Made by a program: the position numbers and the translations under genes
Notes under the pieces: generated by a model
Database searches by the model: none
What the model was told of the DNA's origin: nothing
What the model saw: the letters and a program-made list of their open reading frames with translations, nothing else
Source of the DNA: Arthrobacter sp. Hiyo8
Lineage (GTDB): Bacteria; Actinomycetota; Actinomycetes; Actinomycetales; Micrococcaceae
Length of the DNA stretch: 64,000 bases
Reading direction: 5' to 3'
Assembly (NCBI GenBank): GCA_001549895.1
Contig: AP014719.1
Coordinates: 4,278,001-4,342,000 of the forward strand
In this document: piece by piece, positions 9,350 through 17,761 of the stretch
Layout: every line of letters starts with the position of its first letter
How positions within the stretch are numbered: the first letter of the stretch is position 1

Positions 9350-9437
9350 CTTCGCCTATGTGAGTGATTTCACGCGTTCCGGCGGCCAAGTCGTCCCGTG
9401 CCAGACCTTAGAATGGACAGTGAACGTAGAAGTTCCA

Positions 9438-9473
9438 CCGCCGGTTCTGCGTTCGCAGCCGGCGGTTTTTCTT
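9438..9473 (+). terminator. Rho-independent terminator downstream of rnpB
   Basis: CCGCCGG (9438-9444) pairs with CCGGCGG (9459-9465), with an inner CTGCG/CGCAG stem, followed by TTTTT at 9466-9470. It lies about 90 nt after the rnpB 3' end, so the rnpB transcript may carry a trailer that is processed. Confidence 0.85.
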
Positions 9474-9550
9474 TGCAGCGTTCAAGGTGTCCGGGCAGAC
9501 CGAAGTCCCGCCGATGCCAGTGCCGCAGGATTACTCCGGGCGGCCGCCAT

Positions 9551-9572
9551 CTACGTACGAGGACGTATGTAG
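9551..9572. promoter_or_regulatory. Inverted repeat upstream of the GAPDH gene
   Basis: CTACGTAC-GAGGAC-GTATGTAG, 8-bp arms with one G-T wobble, ending 22 nt before the GTG start and just upstream of the AGGAAGG ribosome site. It could be an operator or an mRNA hairpin in the leader. No regulator assigned. Confidence 0.4.
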
Positions 9573-9594
9573 CTGACCCTAGGAAGGTAGTTCT

Positions 9595-11091
9595 GTGAGC
9601 CAGTCATCAGATTCTTGTCTTGATACGTGGATGGGCCGCGAAGCGCTGGCCGAGGCCATGATTCCGGTGATCGGCCGGCTGTACCGTGAGAACAACGTGG
9701 TGACGAGCATCCACGGGCGCAGCTTGATCAACAAGTCGTCGATGAACATCCTGAAAGCCCACCGTTTCGCGCGCCGGATGAGCAAGGACGAACTCCGTCT
9801 CGAAGAGACCGCGCCGCTGCTGAACATCCTGGCCGGACTTGACCTCGGGGCCGCTGCGATCGATATCGCCCGCCTGAACGAGAAGTACAAGGCCGAGGCC
9901 GCGGGCACGCCCCTGGAAGACTTCCTCCGCGCCGAGCTTGCCGGGGTTGTCGGGCGCCGCGGCGCGGACGACCGGACCAGCACCGACGTCGTGCTTTACG
10001 GTTTCGGCCGCATCGGCCGGCTGCTGGCCCGCCTCCTGATCGAAAAGGCCGGCGGCGGCCACGGCCTGCGCCTGCGTGCGATTGTGGTCCGCAAGGGCGC
10101 CGAGAACGACCTCGTCAAGCGCGCCAGCCTGCTGCGTCGCGACTCGGTGCACGGTTCCTTCGAGGGCACCATCCGCGTGGACGAGGCCGCCAACACGATC
10201 ACGGCCAACGGCGTCCAGATCCAGGTCATCTACTCGGACAACCCCTCCACCGTCGACTACACGGCCTACGGCATCAAGGATGCCCTGGTGGTGGACAACA
10301 CGGGCCGCTGGCGCGACGCCGAGGGCCTGTCCCAGCACCTGCAGAGCAAGGGTGTGGCCCGCGTGCTGCTCACGGCTCCGGGCAAGGGCGAGCTGAAGAA
10401 CATCGTCCACGGCATCAACCACTCCTCCATCGAGGACTCGGACACGATCGTCACCGCGGCTTCCTGCACCACGAACGCCATCACCCCGGTGCTCAAGGCC
10501 CTCAACGACAAGTTCGGCGTCATCCACGGCCACGTGGAAACCGTGCACTCGTTCACGAACGACCAGAACCTGATCGACAACTTCCACAAGGGTGACCGCC
10601 GCGGCCGCTCGGCCGCCCTGAACATGGTCATCACCGAAACGGGTGCGGCCAAGGCTGTGGCGAAGGCCCTTCCGGAACTGCAGGGCAAGCTGACCGGCAA
10701 CGCGATCCGCGTTCCCACCCCGGACGTGTCCATGGCCATCCTGAACCTGAACCTTGAAAAGGGAACCACGAAGGACGAAGTCAACAACTACCTTCGTGAA
10801 ATGTCCCTGCACTCGGAGCTGCGCAAGCAGATCGACTTCATCGACTCACCCGAGGTCGTCTCCACGGACTTCGTGGGCTCCCGCCGTGCAGGCATCGTGG
10901 ACGGCCTCGCCACGATCGCCACCGACAAGCACCTCGTGGTCTACGTCTGGTACGACAACGAATTCGGCTACTCCTGCCAGGTCGTCCGCGTCATGGAAGA
11001 AATGGCCGGCGTGAACCCGCCGTCGTTCCCGGCACGCGGCGTCGCGGTGAACCTTGAACCCAAGGCAACGTTGGAGCCCGCCGGCGTCTAG
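9595..11091 (+). CDS. gap: Glyceraldehyde-3-phosphate dehydrogenase, long form with N-terminal extension
   Basis: 498 residues instead of the usual ~335. Residues ~1-125 are an extra helical domain (MGREALAEAMIPVIGRLY...); the NAD(P)-binding motif YGFGRIGRLLARLL starts near 135. Catalytic Cys291 lies in ASCTTNAITPVLKAL, and WYDNEFGYS is near the end. This is the GapB-like long form known from Corynebacterium, where the long enzyme works in gluconeogenesis with NADP; cofactor use here is inference. GTG start with AGGAAGG 8 nt upstream. The gene stands alone after rnpB with an inverted repeat in its leader. Intact. Confidence 0.93.
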   Translation: MSQSSDSCLDTWMGREALAEAMIPVIGRLYRENNVVTSIHGRSLINKSSMNILKAHRFARRMSKDELRLEETAPLLNILAGLDLGAAAIDIARLNEKYKAEAAGTPLEDFLRAELAGVVGRRGADDRTSTDVVLYGFGRIGRLLARLLIEKAGGGHGLRLRAIVVRKGAENDLVKRASLLRRDSVHGSFEGTIRVDEAANTITANGVQIQVIYSDNPSTVDYTAYGIKDALVVDNTGRWRDAEGLSQHLQSKGVARVLLTAPGKGELKNIVHGINHSSIEDSDTIVTAASCTTNAITPVLKALNDKFGVIHGHVETVHSFTNDQNLIDNFHKGDRRGRSAALNMVITETGAAKAVAKALPELQGKLTGNAIRVPTPDVSMAILNLNLEKGTTKDEVNNYLREMSLHSELRKQIDFIDSPEVVSTDFVGSRRAGIVDGLATIATDKHLVVYVWYDNEFGYSCQVVRVMEEMAGVNPPSFPARGVAVNLEPKATLEPAGV

Positions 11092-11176
11092 CGGCCGAGG
11101 CCGAGGCCAGGAAAGACACAGGGTATTCCCGGCTGATGCGCTGGTATCAGCCGGGAAACCTGACCAGAATGGACGC

Positions 11177-11386
11177 ATGGAAAGCGAAAAGATTCTGGAT
11201 CATGAAACAACCCTGGAACACGCACTGGACGTGGCGCGCGCCAATCTCAAGGAAGCCCAGCGCCTGCTCGACGAAGCCAAGGCGGCACATGCAGCGGGTG
11301 ATATCTCAGAGGAGCGGGTCATCCAATTGGGGTCGCTTCTCGAGCTGGCCGCCGAAGACCTGAAGCGTGTCACCAGGGAGCAGTAA
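11177..11386 (+). CDS. Small helical protein of unknown function
   Basis: 69 residues from ATG 11177; highly charged and predicted helical (LEHALDVARANLKEAQRLLDE...), ending with LELAAEDLKRVTREQ. No signal peptide or cysteine. Starts 85 nt after the GAPDH stop. The size and helical pattern recall exonuclease VII small subunits, but the motif is not convincing, so no function is given. The same frame is open further upstream to 11054, inside the GAPDH gene, which is not believed. Confidence 0.55.
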   Translation: MESEKILDHETTLEHALDVARANLKEAQRLLDEAKAAHAAGDISEERVIQLGSLLELAAEDLKRVTREQ

Positions 11387-11518
11387 GCCGCCCCTGCAGC
11401 TTGCGCTGTGATTGTTCCGACACTGTGACTTGTCCTCCACACTGTGGATATCAGCGTCGGCGAACAGCGCCTGAACTAGTCTCAAGGGACGTATTCCTCC
11501 CCGAAAGGACGCAATCCC

Positions 11519-12316
11519 TTGAGCACCACCTGGGCCGCCTATCGACGTGCCCGCCGCCACTCCCGGCAGGCCTGGGTACTGGTGATTCTCATCATCGCGG
11601 GTGGGCTTACCGGCGTCGGGTGGTTCTTCACCGACGGCCAGTTCTCAGTGGGACAGGGCCCGGTCAACGGGCCAACGGAAGCTCCGGTCTTCGACCCGGA
11701 GTGGATGAAGCCGGTGGAATCGGTTCAGCCGGTGCCCCTCGGTTCGGCGGCTGATGCCCTGGAGGCACTTCCCGTGAAGGGGCGCGCCGCCAAGGACAAC
11801 TACGACCGCAATGAATTCGGCCAGGCGTGGCTCGACGTCGACCGGAACGGCTGCGATACCAGGAACGACATCCTGAGGCGGGATCTTACGGCAGCGGAGT
11901 TCACGGCAGGCTCGAAATGCAGGATCGCGTCCGGGGAACTGCGTGAGCCGTACATCGGCGAAGACATCCATTTCCGCAGGGGCTCCGAAACCAGCTCAGC
12001 CGTACAGATCGACCATGTGGTGGCTCTCGGGGACGCCTGGCAGAAGGGGGCCCAGCAGCTCACCGCCAAACAGCGCCAAAGCCTCGCCAATGACCCCCTC
12101 AACCTGATTGCCGTCGACGGGCCCGCCAACGTGAAGAAAGGCGCGAGCGACGCCGCGAGCTGGCTCCCTGCCAACAAGGGCCTTCGCTGCCATTACGTAG
12201 CCCGGCAGGTTTCCGTCAAAGCCGCCTACCGGCTCTGGGTCACCCAGGCGGAGAAGGACGCCATGAAGCGCGTCCTGGACTCGTGCCCCGGCCAGCGGAC
12301 CATCAGGGCGATGTAG
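11519..12316 (+). CDS. Membrane-anchored HNH-family endonuclease (DUF1524-type)
   Basis: 265 residues with a TTG start; no better start lies near. Residues ~18-40 form one transmembrane segment or signal anchor (AWVLVILIIAGGLTGVGWFF), so the nuclease domain is probably outside the membrane. The domain includes FGQAWLDVDRNGCDTRNDILRRDL, the HNH core QIDHVVALGDAWQKGA (catalytic His in DHV), DPLNLIAVDGPANVKKGASDAASW, with Cys pairs that could form disulfides. This is the secreted-nuclease type common in Gram-positive actinobacteria; nutrient DNA use or competition are possible roles. Convergent with the next gene. Intact. Confidence 0.85.
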   Translation: MSTTWAAYRRARRHSRQAWVLVILIIAGGLTGVGWFFTDGQFSVGQGPVNGPTEAPVFDPEWMKPVESVQPVPLGSAADALEALPVKGRAAKDNYDRNEFGQAWLDVDRNGCDTRNDILRRDLTAAEFTAGSKCRIASGELREPYIGEDIHFRRGSETSSAVQIDHVVALGDAWQKGAQQLTAKQRQSLANDPLNLIAVDGPANVKKGASDAASWLPANKGLRCHYVARQVSVKAAYRLWVTQAEKDAMKRVLDSCPGQRTIRAM

Positions 12317-12341
12317 CAACTGAGGCCGCGAGGCGGCCGCT

Positions 12342-13190
12342 TCAGGCCGGGTGCTCCGTGCTGCGGGAAGCGCCAGGTGGCCGTGTCCAAGTTGCCAGAC
12401 CCCGCCGTCGTCGATCCTCTCCAGCACCACCCGCTGAAGCGAGGTCTCGCGGGGAGCCGATCGAGGTTTTCCATGCCGCGCTGCCGGAAAGTGAAATAGA
12501 CAGCGTCGCCCGGAGCGTCTGAGCAGCGGTCCAGGGTGAATCGGCGGGCAAAAGCGGCGATGTTGCTGTGCGGGAGTTTCCGGGCCAGGTAGGGGTCCAG
12601 CATCCAGGAGTCGCAGCTCGCCACGGAGACCGCTTTGTCCGGGAAGTAACGGTCGAAGAACTCCCTGGCCTGGCTGAAGCTCGTGTCCACGAGGGCAGGG
12701 AGAGGCCGCCATCCTCGGGGATGTGCACACCCAGCACCCAGGAGTCACTTGCGGCGGCGGAGCCTTCCTCGTCGCTGCGGACAAGGTGGAATTGCAGGCG
12801 GCCGATACGGAAGATGTTTCCGGCCATGTGGAGGGTCAGCCATGCCCACGTGTCCAAGCCGAAGCGACCATGGACCCTTCGGTTGATTCGAAGGTTCAGT
12901 CCCACATCGGCCAGGATCGCGGCAGACGATTTCGGCGGAATGCCAAGGGAAAGATGATGGCCGTGGACTACAGGCGCAAAGCGCAGGAGCGCCTCGATCC
13001 AGTCCGTTTCCGTGCAGCCATCGGCGGAGGCGGACGTGCTCGGAAAGACGCCCAGACGGGCGTCAAGGCTGGCAAGGGCCCGTCGGGTGCCGTCTCCAGG
13101 AGGTGACGCCAGCAGCGAGGCACACTCAAAAGCGTCCTCGCCCTGGATGTCGAGAAGCGTGAACAATTCGTCCTGCGCGACGCCCGTCAT
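12342..13190 (-). CDS. Acyltransferase-like protein (GNAT-related, function uncertain; frameshifted three times)
   Basis: About 283 residues after correction. N-terminal half is helical (AQDELFTLLDIQGEDAFECASLL, then WIEALLRFAPVVHGHHLSLGIP), followed by a segment FGLDTWAWLTLHMAGNIFRIGRLQFHLV and SDSWVLGVHIPEDGGLSPALVDTSFSQAREFF, which resembles the acyltransferase-domain proteins related to GNATs in actinobacteria. Breaks: 12697-12700 (GGG for GGGG), 12451-12454 (GGGG for GGGGG), and near 12365 (GGG for GGGG), the last giving a stop at 12342 and avoiding a long antisense read-through of the HNH gene. Substrate unknown. Four nt separate its start from the end of def. Confidence 0.6.
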   Translation of the reverse strand: MTGVAQDELFTLLDIQGEDAFECASLLASPPGDGTRRALASLDARLGVFPSTSASADGCTETDWIEALLRFAPVVHGHHLSLGIPPKSSAAILADVGLNLRINRRVHGRFGLDTWAWLTLHMAGNIFRIGRLQFHLVRSDEEGSAAASDSWVLGVHIPEDGGLSLPSWTRASARPGSSSTVTSRTKRSPWRAATPGCWTPTWPGNSRTATSPLLPADSPWTAAQTLRATLSISLSGSAAWKTSIGSPRDLASAGGAGEDRRRRGLATWTRPPGASRSTEHPA

Positions 13191-13193
13191 CGC

Positions 13194-13765
13194 TCAGTGA
13201 CCGAAGGGGTCCGGGTCGACACCTGGCATCCAGCTCAGCCCGGGCACTCCCCAGCCGTTCTTCTTGGCCTGCTTCATCGCCTTCTTGGCGTATCGGTCAA
13301 CCAGGCGGTTCACATAGAGCTTGCCGTCGAGGTGGTCGAATTCGTGCTGCATGACCCTCGCGAACCAACCGGTCGCGACGAAATCCACCGGTTGGCCGTG
13401 GCCGTCGAAGCCCTGGACGCGGGCCCAATCGGCCCTCTGCAGGGGGTAGTGCTCCCCTGGGAAGGACAAACAGCCTTCGACGTCTTCCTCGGGATCGGGA
13501 AGGGCGCCAGGGATCTTGGAGAGGGTGAGGACCGGGTTCACCAGGACGCCTTCGTCCGGAGCGTCGTCGTCGTTTGCGTATTTGAAGATGAAGATCCGCT
13601 TGCCCACCCCCACCTGGGGTGCCGCCAGACCGACGCCGTTGGCCGCCTCGTTCGTTTCGAACATGTCGGCAATCAAGGTGCGCAGCTCGTCGTCGAACAC
13701 TTCCACCTCGCTCGCCCGGCGGTGAAGCACGGGTTCGCCCAGATGGTGACTGGCAGGACGGTCAT
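13194..13765 (-). CDS. def: Peptide deformylase (frameshifted near the N-terminus)
   Basis: About 190 residues. Removes the formyl group from nascent proteins using Fe2+/Zn2+. The three signature motifs are present: GVGLAAPQVG, EGCLSFP (Cys ligand) and QHEFDHLDG (HExxH ligands and catalytic Glu). ATG at 13765 reads MTVLPVTIWG; one base is missing at 13738-13740 (CCC for CCCC on the + strand), which restores WGEPVLHRRASEVEVFDD. Without that base only an internal start at 13730 is available. Probably co-transcribed with the acyltransferase-like gene 4 nt downstream. Confidence 0.95.
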
Positions 13766-13821
13766 GTCAGGTGTTCCTCTGGTTCTCGGGTCTGGAATGG
13801 CCGGAATCGGCCGGAACAAAG

Positions 13822-13855
13822 CAAAGGCCGCACTGGATAACCAGTACGGCCTTTG
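13822..13855 (-). terminator. Hairpin terminator after tRNA-His
   Basis: CAAAGGCCGCACTGG (13822-13836) and CCAGTACGGCCTTTG (13841-13855) pair with one mismatch around a TAA loop, about 35 nt downstream of the tRNA on the - strand. Confidence 0.65.
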
Positions 13856-13889
13856 GCTGCGATCGATAAACTGCTACCGACCTCATGAG

Positions 13890-13963
13890 GGTGAGCGACG
13901 GGGGTTGAACCCGCGACCTCCTGGACCACAACCAGGCGCTCTGCCAACTGAGCTACGCCCACC
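13890..13963 (-). tRNA. tRNA-His (GTG)
   Basis: Cloverleaf on the - strand: acceptor GTGGGCG/CGCTCAC, D-arm GCTCAGTTGGCAGAGC, anticodon loop TTGTGGT in stem CCTGG/CCAGG, T-arm CGGGTTCAACCCCCG. The extra G(-1) typical of tRNA-His is encoded at 13963 opposite the C discriminator at 13890. CCA is not encoded. Confidence 0.95.
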
Positions 13964-14092
13964 ATGAGCCTTTTGCGCTTTCGGAATGACCCGTTAGCTG
14001 CGAAGGCAACGACAAAAACTATACCCCGTCTTGAGGGGTGGTTTTGCCACTTTTGACCGTTTGGCTGAAATTTCCCGAAAAGGTGCCCCAGA

Positions 14093-14717
14093 TCACGTGT
14101 CCTCCGGAGTCTCCGGGCCGGCTGCGATCTGCTTGGAAATCTTCTGCGCTGTGGCCGTATCGGGACCCGGAGCCGGGACGAACACTGCCTCCCGGTAATA
14201 GCGCAGTTCGTCGATGGAGTCCCTGATGTCGCCAAGCGCGCGGTGGCCGCCGTGTTTAGCGGGGACTGGAAATAGGCGCGGGGGAACCATCGGCGCGAGA
14301 GTTCCTTGATGGTGCTCACATCGATGACCCGGTAGTGGAGGTGTTCAACGATGTTGGGCATGTCCCGTGCGAGGAACATCCGGTCGGTTCCGACTGAGTT
14401 GCCACCCAGCGGGCCTTCTTCGGATCCGGTACCCACTTCTCGATGTACTCCAGGACGATCGCTTCGGCTTCGGCCATGGTCTTGCCGTGCGGGAGTTCAT
14501 CCAGGAGTTTCGAGCGGGTGTGCATGTCGCGGACGAAGTCGTTCATCTGTTCAAGTGCGGCGTCTTCGGGTTTGATGACGACGTCGACGCCGTCACCCAG
14601 GATGTTCAGCTCCGAATCGGTGACCAAGGCCGCAACCTCGATCAGGGCGTCGTTCACCAGGTCGAGACCGGTCATCTCACAGTCGATCCAGACGATGCGT
14701 TCATTAGTAATAGGCAC
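14093..14717 (-). CDS. orn: Oligoribonuclease (frameshifted twice)
   Basis: About 208 residues; DEDDh 3'-5' exoribonuclease that finishes degradation of 2-5 nt RNA and linear di-nucleotides. Exo I motif IVWIDCEMTGLD at the N-terminus, Exo II region NSVGTDRMFLARDMP, HYRVIDVSTIKEL and Exo III ending AKHGGHRALGDIRDSIDEL with the catalytic His. Breaks at 14411-14413 (GGG for GGGG, restoring KKAPLGGNSVG) and 14261-14264 (GGGG for GGGGG, restoring FQSPAKHGGHR). tRNA-His lies downstream on the same strand. Confidence 0.95.
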
Positions 14718-14867
14718 CCGACCAGCCTACAGTTCAGGCGCATGGGAAGGGTGGCGGGGCGCCCATTCCGCCCCTGCGGCGTACCGCGGCTGGTAAACTG
14801 GGCCGTTGTCGAGCGGTTGTTGCCTGCATCGATGAGCTGGACCAATGTACGTAGGGACTGGAATATC

Positions 14868-16490
14868 ATGACGGCAGGCGGAACGGGCGTGGGCACCTCA
14901 AATAGCCGGGATGAGGCAAAGGAACCTGCGGTGCCGTCAGAGAAGGCCGCCGCCGGGCTCTACTCCCGGATGCCGCGCACATCGGAGCCGGCACCCCCGG
15001 ACAGATCAAGGCCTACGTGGCTGTCTGGCAAGGTTTTTTTGGGTCCCTGATGATCTTCGTCGGCTCAATCGGAGCCGGCTGGATCGCCAACGGCTCGCCC
15101 ATGTTCAGGCACCCCTTGTCATCGCCCTGCGCACCGAAGGTTGGGGCGTGACGACCTCCACGATCCTGCTGACGGCGGGGCCATGCTTTTGGTCAGGTCA
15201 TGGTTGAGGCTCGGGCAAAGGCTCAAGGACTGGGGGCCGGGCTCGCTCAGGTCCGTGGTTGTCGCCGTTGCGGCGTGGGCGGCTCCCCTCATGTTTGCCG
15301 TGCCCATCTATTCGCGCGACGTATACGCCTACACCGGCCAGGGCAGGCTGGTGCTGGAAGGCCAGAACCCTTACACGGCCGGCATTTCCACGCTCAGCAA
15401 CTGGTTTTCCCTGGGCGCCGATCCTGCCTGGGCTGAAGCCAAGACGCCGTACGGACCCTACTTCCTGTGGCTTGCCAGATGGGTTGTGGGCATCACCGAC
15501 GCCCAGCCCGACTTTTCCGTTCTGCTCTTTCGGGTGCTTGCGACCGTGGGGGTGGTGCTCTGTGTGGTGTATGTTCCCAGGCTCGCCGAACTCCACGGGA
15601 TCAACCCCGGCCGTGCGTTGTGGATCGCCGTGGCCAACCCGCTCTTTCTCATCAGCTTCGTCGCCAGTGCCCACAACGATGCCCTCATGGTGGGCCTGGC
15701 GGTGGCCGGAATGTACTTTGCAGCCACCGGTCGCCATATCACCGGGCTTCTGCTGGTGACCGCTTCCATCGGCATCAAGCCGATCACCGTTCTCCTCTTG
15801 CCTTTCATAGGCCTCATGTGGGCTGGTCCTGCCGCGAGCTGGGCCCGCAAGTTCCTGTTCTGGGGCGCGACGGCGGGTATCAGCTTCGCCGTCCTGGCAG
15901 TGAGCGGAATTCCTTACAACCTTGGCTTTGGATGGGTCTGGGCCATCCTCGATCCCACACCGGGCTATACGGGATATTCGCCTTCGGGCTTCCTCGGCCA
16001 GCAGGTCGAGGTGATCGCCAATCTCCTGGGCTTGCCGGGCTCCACCGTGGCCACCGGGCTCCGGACCCTCATGAAGTGGGCCGGAATCGGGTTGGTGGTT
16101 GTCCTGATGTTCCGCGGCGACTATTCACGGCTGGTGCGGCGCGCCGCCCTCGCGTTTGCCGCCGTCGTCATGCTTTCGCCGATTATCCAGCCGTGGTACA
16201 TCCTGTGGTTCATCCCGCTGCTCGCGGTCACGGGCATCAGGGACGACTGGCAGATCAAGTCCCTCTATGTCGCCGTCACGTTTTTCGTTGCCTTTGGCGC
16301 GCAGGACCAGATTTCGGTGTTGTCTTTCGTGGAATTGAACGTCAAAGTGTCCTCCCTGGCCTTCCTGGTGGCCGTGGGATTCACCGTCTACCTGATGGTG
16401 TTGGACGTTCACACACGCCGACTCTTGATCCGCTCCAGCCCAACGCAACTGCTTCGCAGGCTTGAACGGCGGCTCAGGCGCTCCGAATAG
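14868..16490 (+). CDS. MptB-like polyprenol-phosphomannose alpha-1,6-mannosyltransferase (GT-C; frameshifted)
   Basis: About 541 residues with roughly 12-13 hydrophobic segments. The first extracytoplasmic loop has the GT-C acidic site as YSRDVYAYTGQGRL followed by GQNPYTAGIS and KTPYGPYFLW; later SAHNDALMVGLAVAG and a C-terminal IIQPWYILWFIPLLA, all MptB-like. Uses polyprenyl-phosphate-mannose to extend lipomannan-type mannans at the membrane (by family). Three missing bases near the N-terminus: 14994-14998 (C run), 15112-15115 (CCCC for CCCCC), 15177-15180 (GGGG for GGGGG); after these the frame is open to 16490. Overlaps the convergent GT87 gene by 17 nt. A paralogue lies at 19300. Confidence 0.83.
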
Positions 16491-17760
16491 CGCTTCGTGC
16501 GCCGGACTTGCGGCCCAGCTCCACGGTCCGCTGCACGGACCACCAGAGCAGGACCACCAAAAGCACATTCCGTGTGGTGAGCACTGCCGCCATCACGGGG
16601 TTGGCATGGATCAGCGGCGTGTAGAACAGCGGGTAGATGACGAAAGTCGTCATGGCGATCCCCATAAGGAGGGCGGCAGGAACCCTCCAACGGTTCCAAT
16701 CGTGGGTCAGCCCTGCGATAACCACCGGCGCAAGCCAGATGATGAATTGCGGCGAACCCACCTTGTTGAAGACGATGAATGCGGTGGTCATCATGAGGGC
16801 GCCCTCGAGAAACAACTCTTCCGGCTCGGCACCCCGCCGAAGCGCCCAAAGCAAAAGGGCAGAGCCCGCGACGGCGGCAAGCACCAAGAGCGGCTGCATC
16901 AGGAACGCTGCCACGTTGGCTCCCGGCCCATACACCTCCGTGGAATTGATGGCGACGTTGTCGGCGATTTTGGAACCGCCGATATTGAGCACGCTCAACC
17001 AGACCCAGGGGGTTGAGAACGTGGCTTCAAGTTGCATGCCGCGTTCGCCTTGGTTGGTCAGAAAGTCGAGGATATGCGGCAGGCCGCCCGAAAGGTAGGT
17101 GCCCAGTGCGACGGCGGCAGTGACGCCGGCACCGCAGGCGATGATCCGCAGCCTGCGGTGGCTAGCGATGATGATGGGTACCAGAACGGCGGCTGGCCAG
17201 ACTTTGATCCACGTGGCGATGCTGAGAAGGATACCGGCTGCCACAGGTCGCGTGGCCGCATACAGCAGGGCGACCAACACGATGGGTGCCGTGATGCCCT
17301 CCACCCGGGCGAAGCTGAGATAGCCCATGAAGGCGGTGAAGAACAGCCACCACCAAGCAGGGGCAATTCCCGTTGTCCTGCGCGGGCCGCGGGTCAGGAC
17401 GAACAAGCCGGCGGCGTTGAGCGCCGTGATGATCAACGTCCACACCAGCAGGTAAGGACCCGGGCCCGCGATGTTGGCCAGGAAGATCGGAATCTGGGCA
17501 AGCACCGGGTAAACCCAAGGGCTGATCGCTCCGTGGAGATCCGCGGGGTTGTAGCCGGCCATCGCCCATTGACGGTACTGCTCAGTATCGCTGAACGTGT
17601 TTCCGGCCAGGAAGAAGCTTGCCATCCAGCCGAGGAAATACACATGGATCGCGGCGAAACCCCACCATACGCTGGATGGACGGCCGAACCAGGCGACGGC
17701 GGCAGGCGGCAGGGCGGCGTCGCGCACGCGGGCCAGCCCGTCAAAGAATCGAACGGAAAT
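16474..17760 (-). CDS. GT87-like membrane glycosyltransferase (probable mannosyltransferase), apparent AUU start
   Basis: 428 residues, about 9-10 transmembrane segments, intact. N-terminal loop carries GNTFSDTEQYRQWAMAGY, then SPWVYPVLAQIPIFLA; later ARVEGITAPIVLVALLYAA, SIATWIKVWPAAVL (charged Lys-Trp loop), QLEATFSTPWVW and NKVGSPQFIIWLAP, as in DUF2029/GT87 mannosyltransferases. Start: no ATG is available. ATT at 17760 follows the upstream gene's TGA by one base and sits 7 nt after AAGGAG, and it aligns with the paralogue's start; GTG at 17727 is the alternative but would remove a region conserved in the paralogue. Second gene of a two-gene operon, coupled to the gene before it. Confidence 0.8.
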   Translation of the reverse strand: MSVRFFDGLARVRDAALPPAAVAWFGRPSSVWWGFAAIHVYFLGWMASFFLAGNTFSDTEQYRQWAMAGYNPADLHGAISPWVYPVLAQIPIFLANIAGPGPYLLVWTLIITALNAAGLFVLTRGPRRTTGIAPAWWWLFFTAFMGYLSFARVEGITAPIVLVALLYAATRPVAAGILLSIATWIKVWPAAVLVPIIIASHRRLRIIACGAGVTAAVALGTYLSGGLPHILDFLTNQGERGMQLEATFSTPWVWLSVLNIGGSKIADNVAINSTEVYGPGANVAAFLMQPLLVLAAVAGSALLLWALRRGAEPEELFLEGALMMTTAFIVFNKVGSPQFIIWLAPVVIAGLTHDWNRWRVPAALLMGIAMTTFVIYPLFYTPLIHANPVMAAVLTTRNVLLVVLLWWSVQRTVELGRKSGARSAIRSA

Positions 17761-17761
17761 C

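Noticed and set aside
9411..9598. Short + strand ORF from ATG 9411 after rnpB
   Set aside because: It reads straight through the perfect terminator hairpin and the GAPDH leader, so it is not a gene.
9607..10812. 401-residue open frame opposite to the GAPDH gene
   Set aside because: Antisense shadow of a well-supported gene; no family features.
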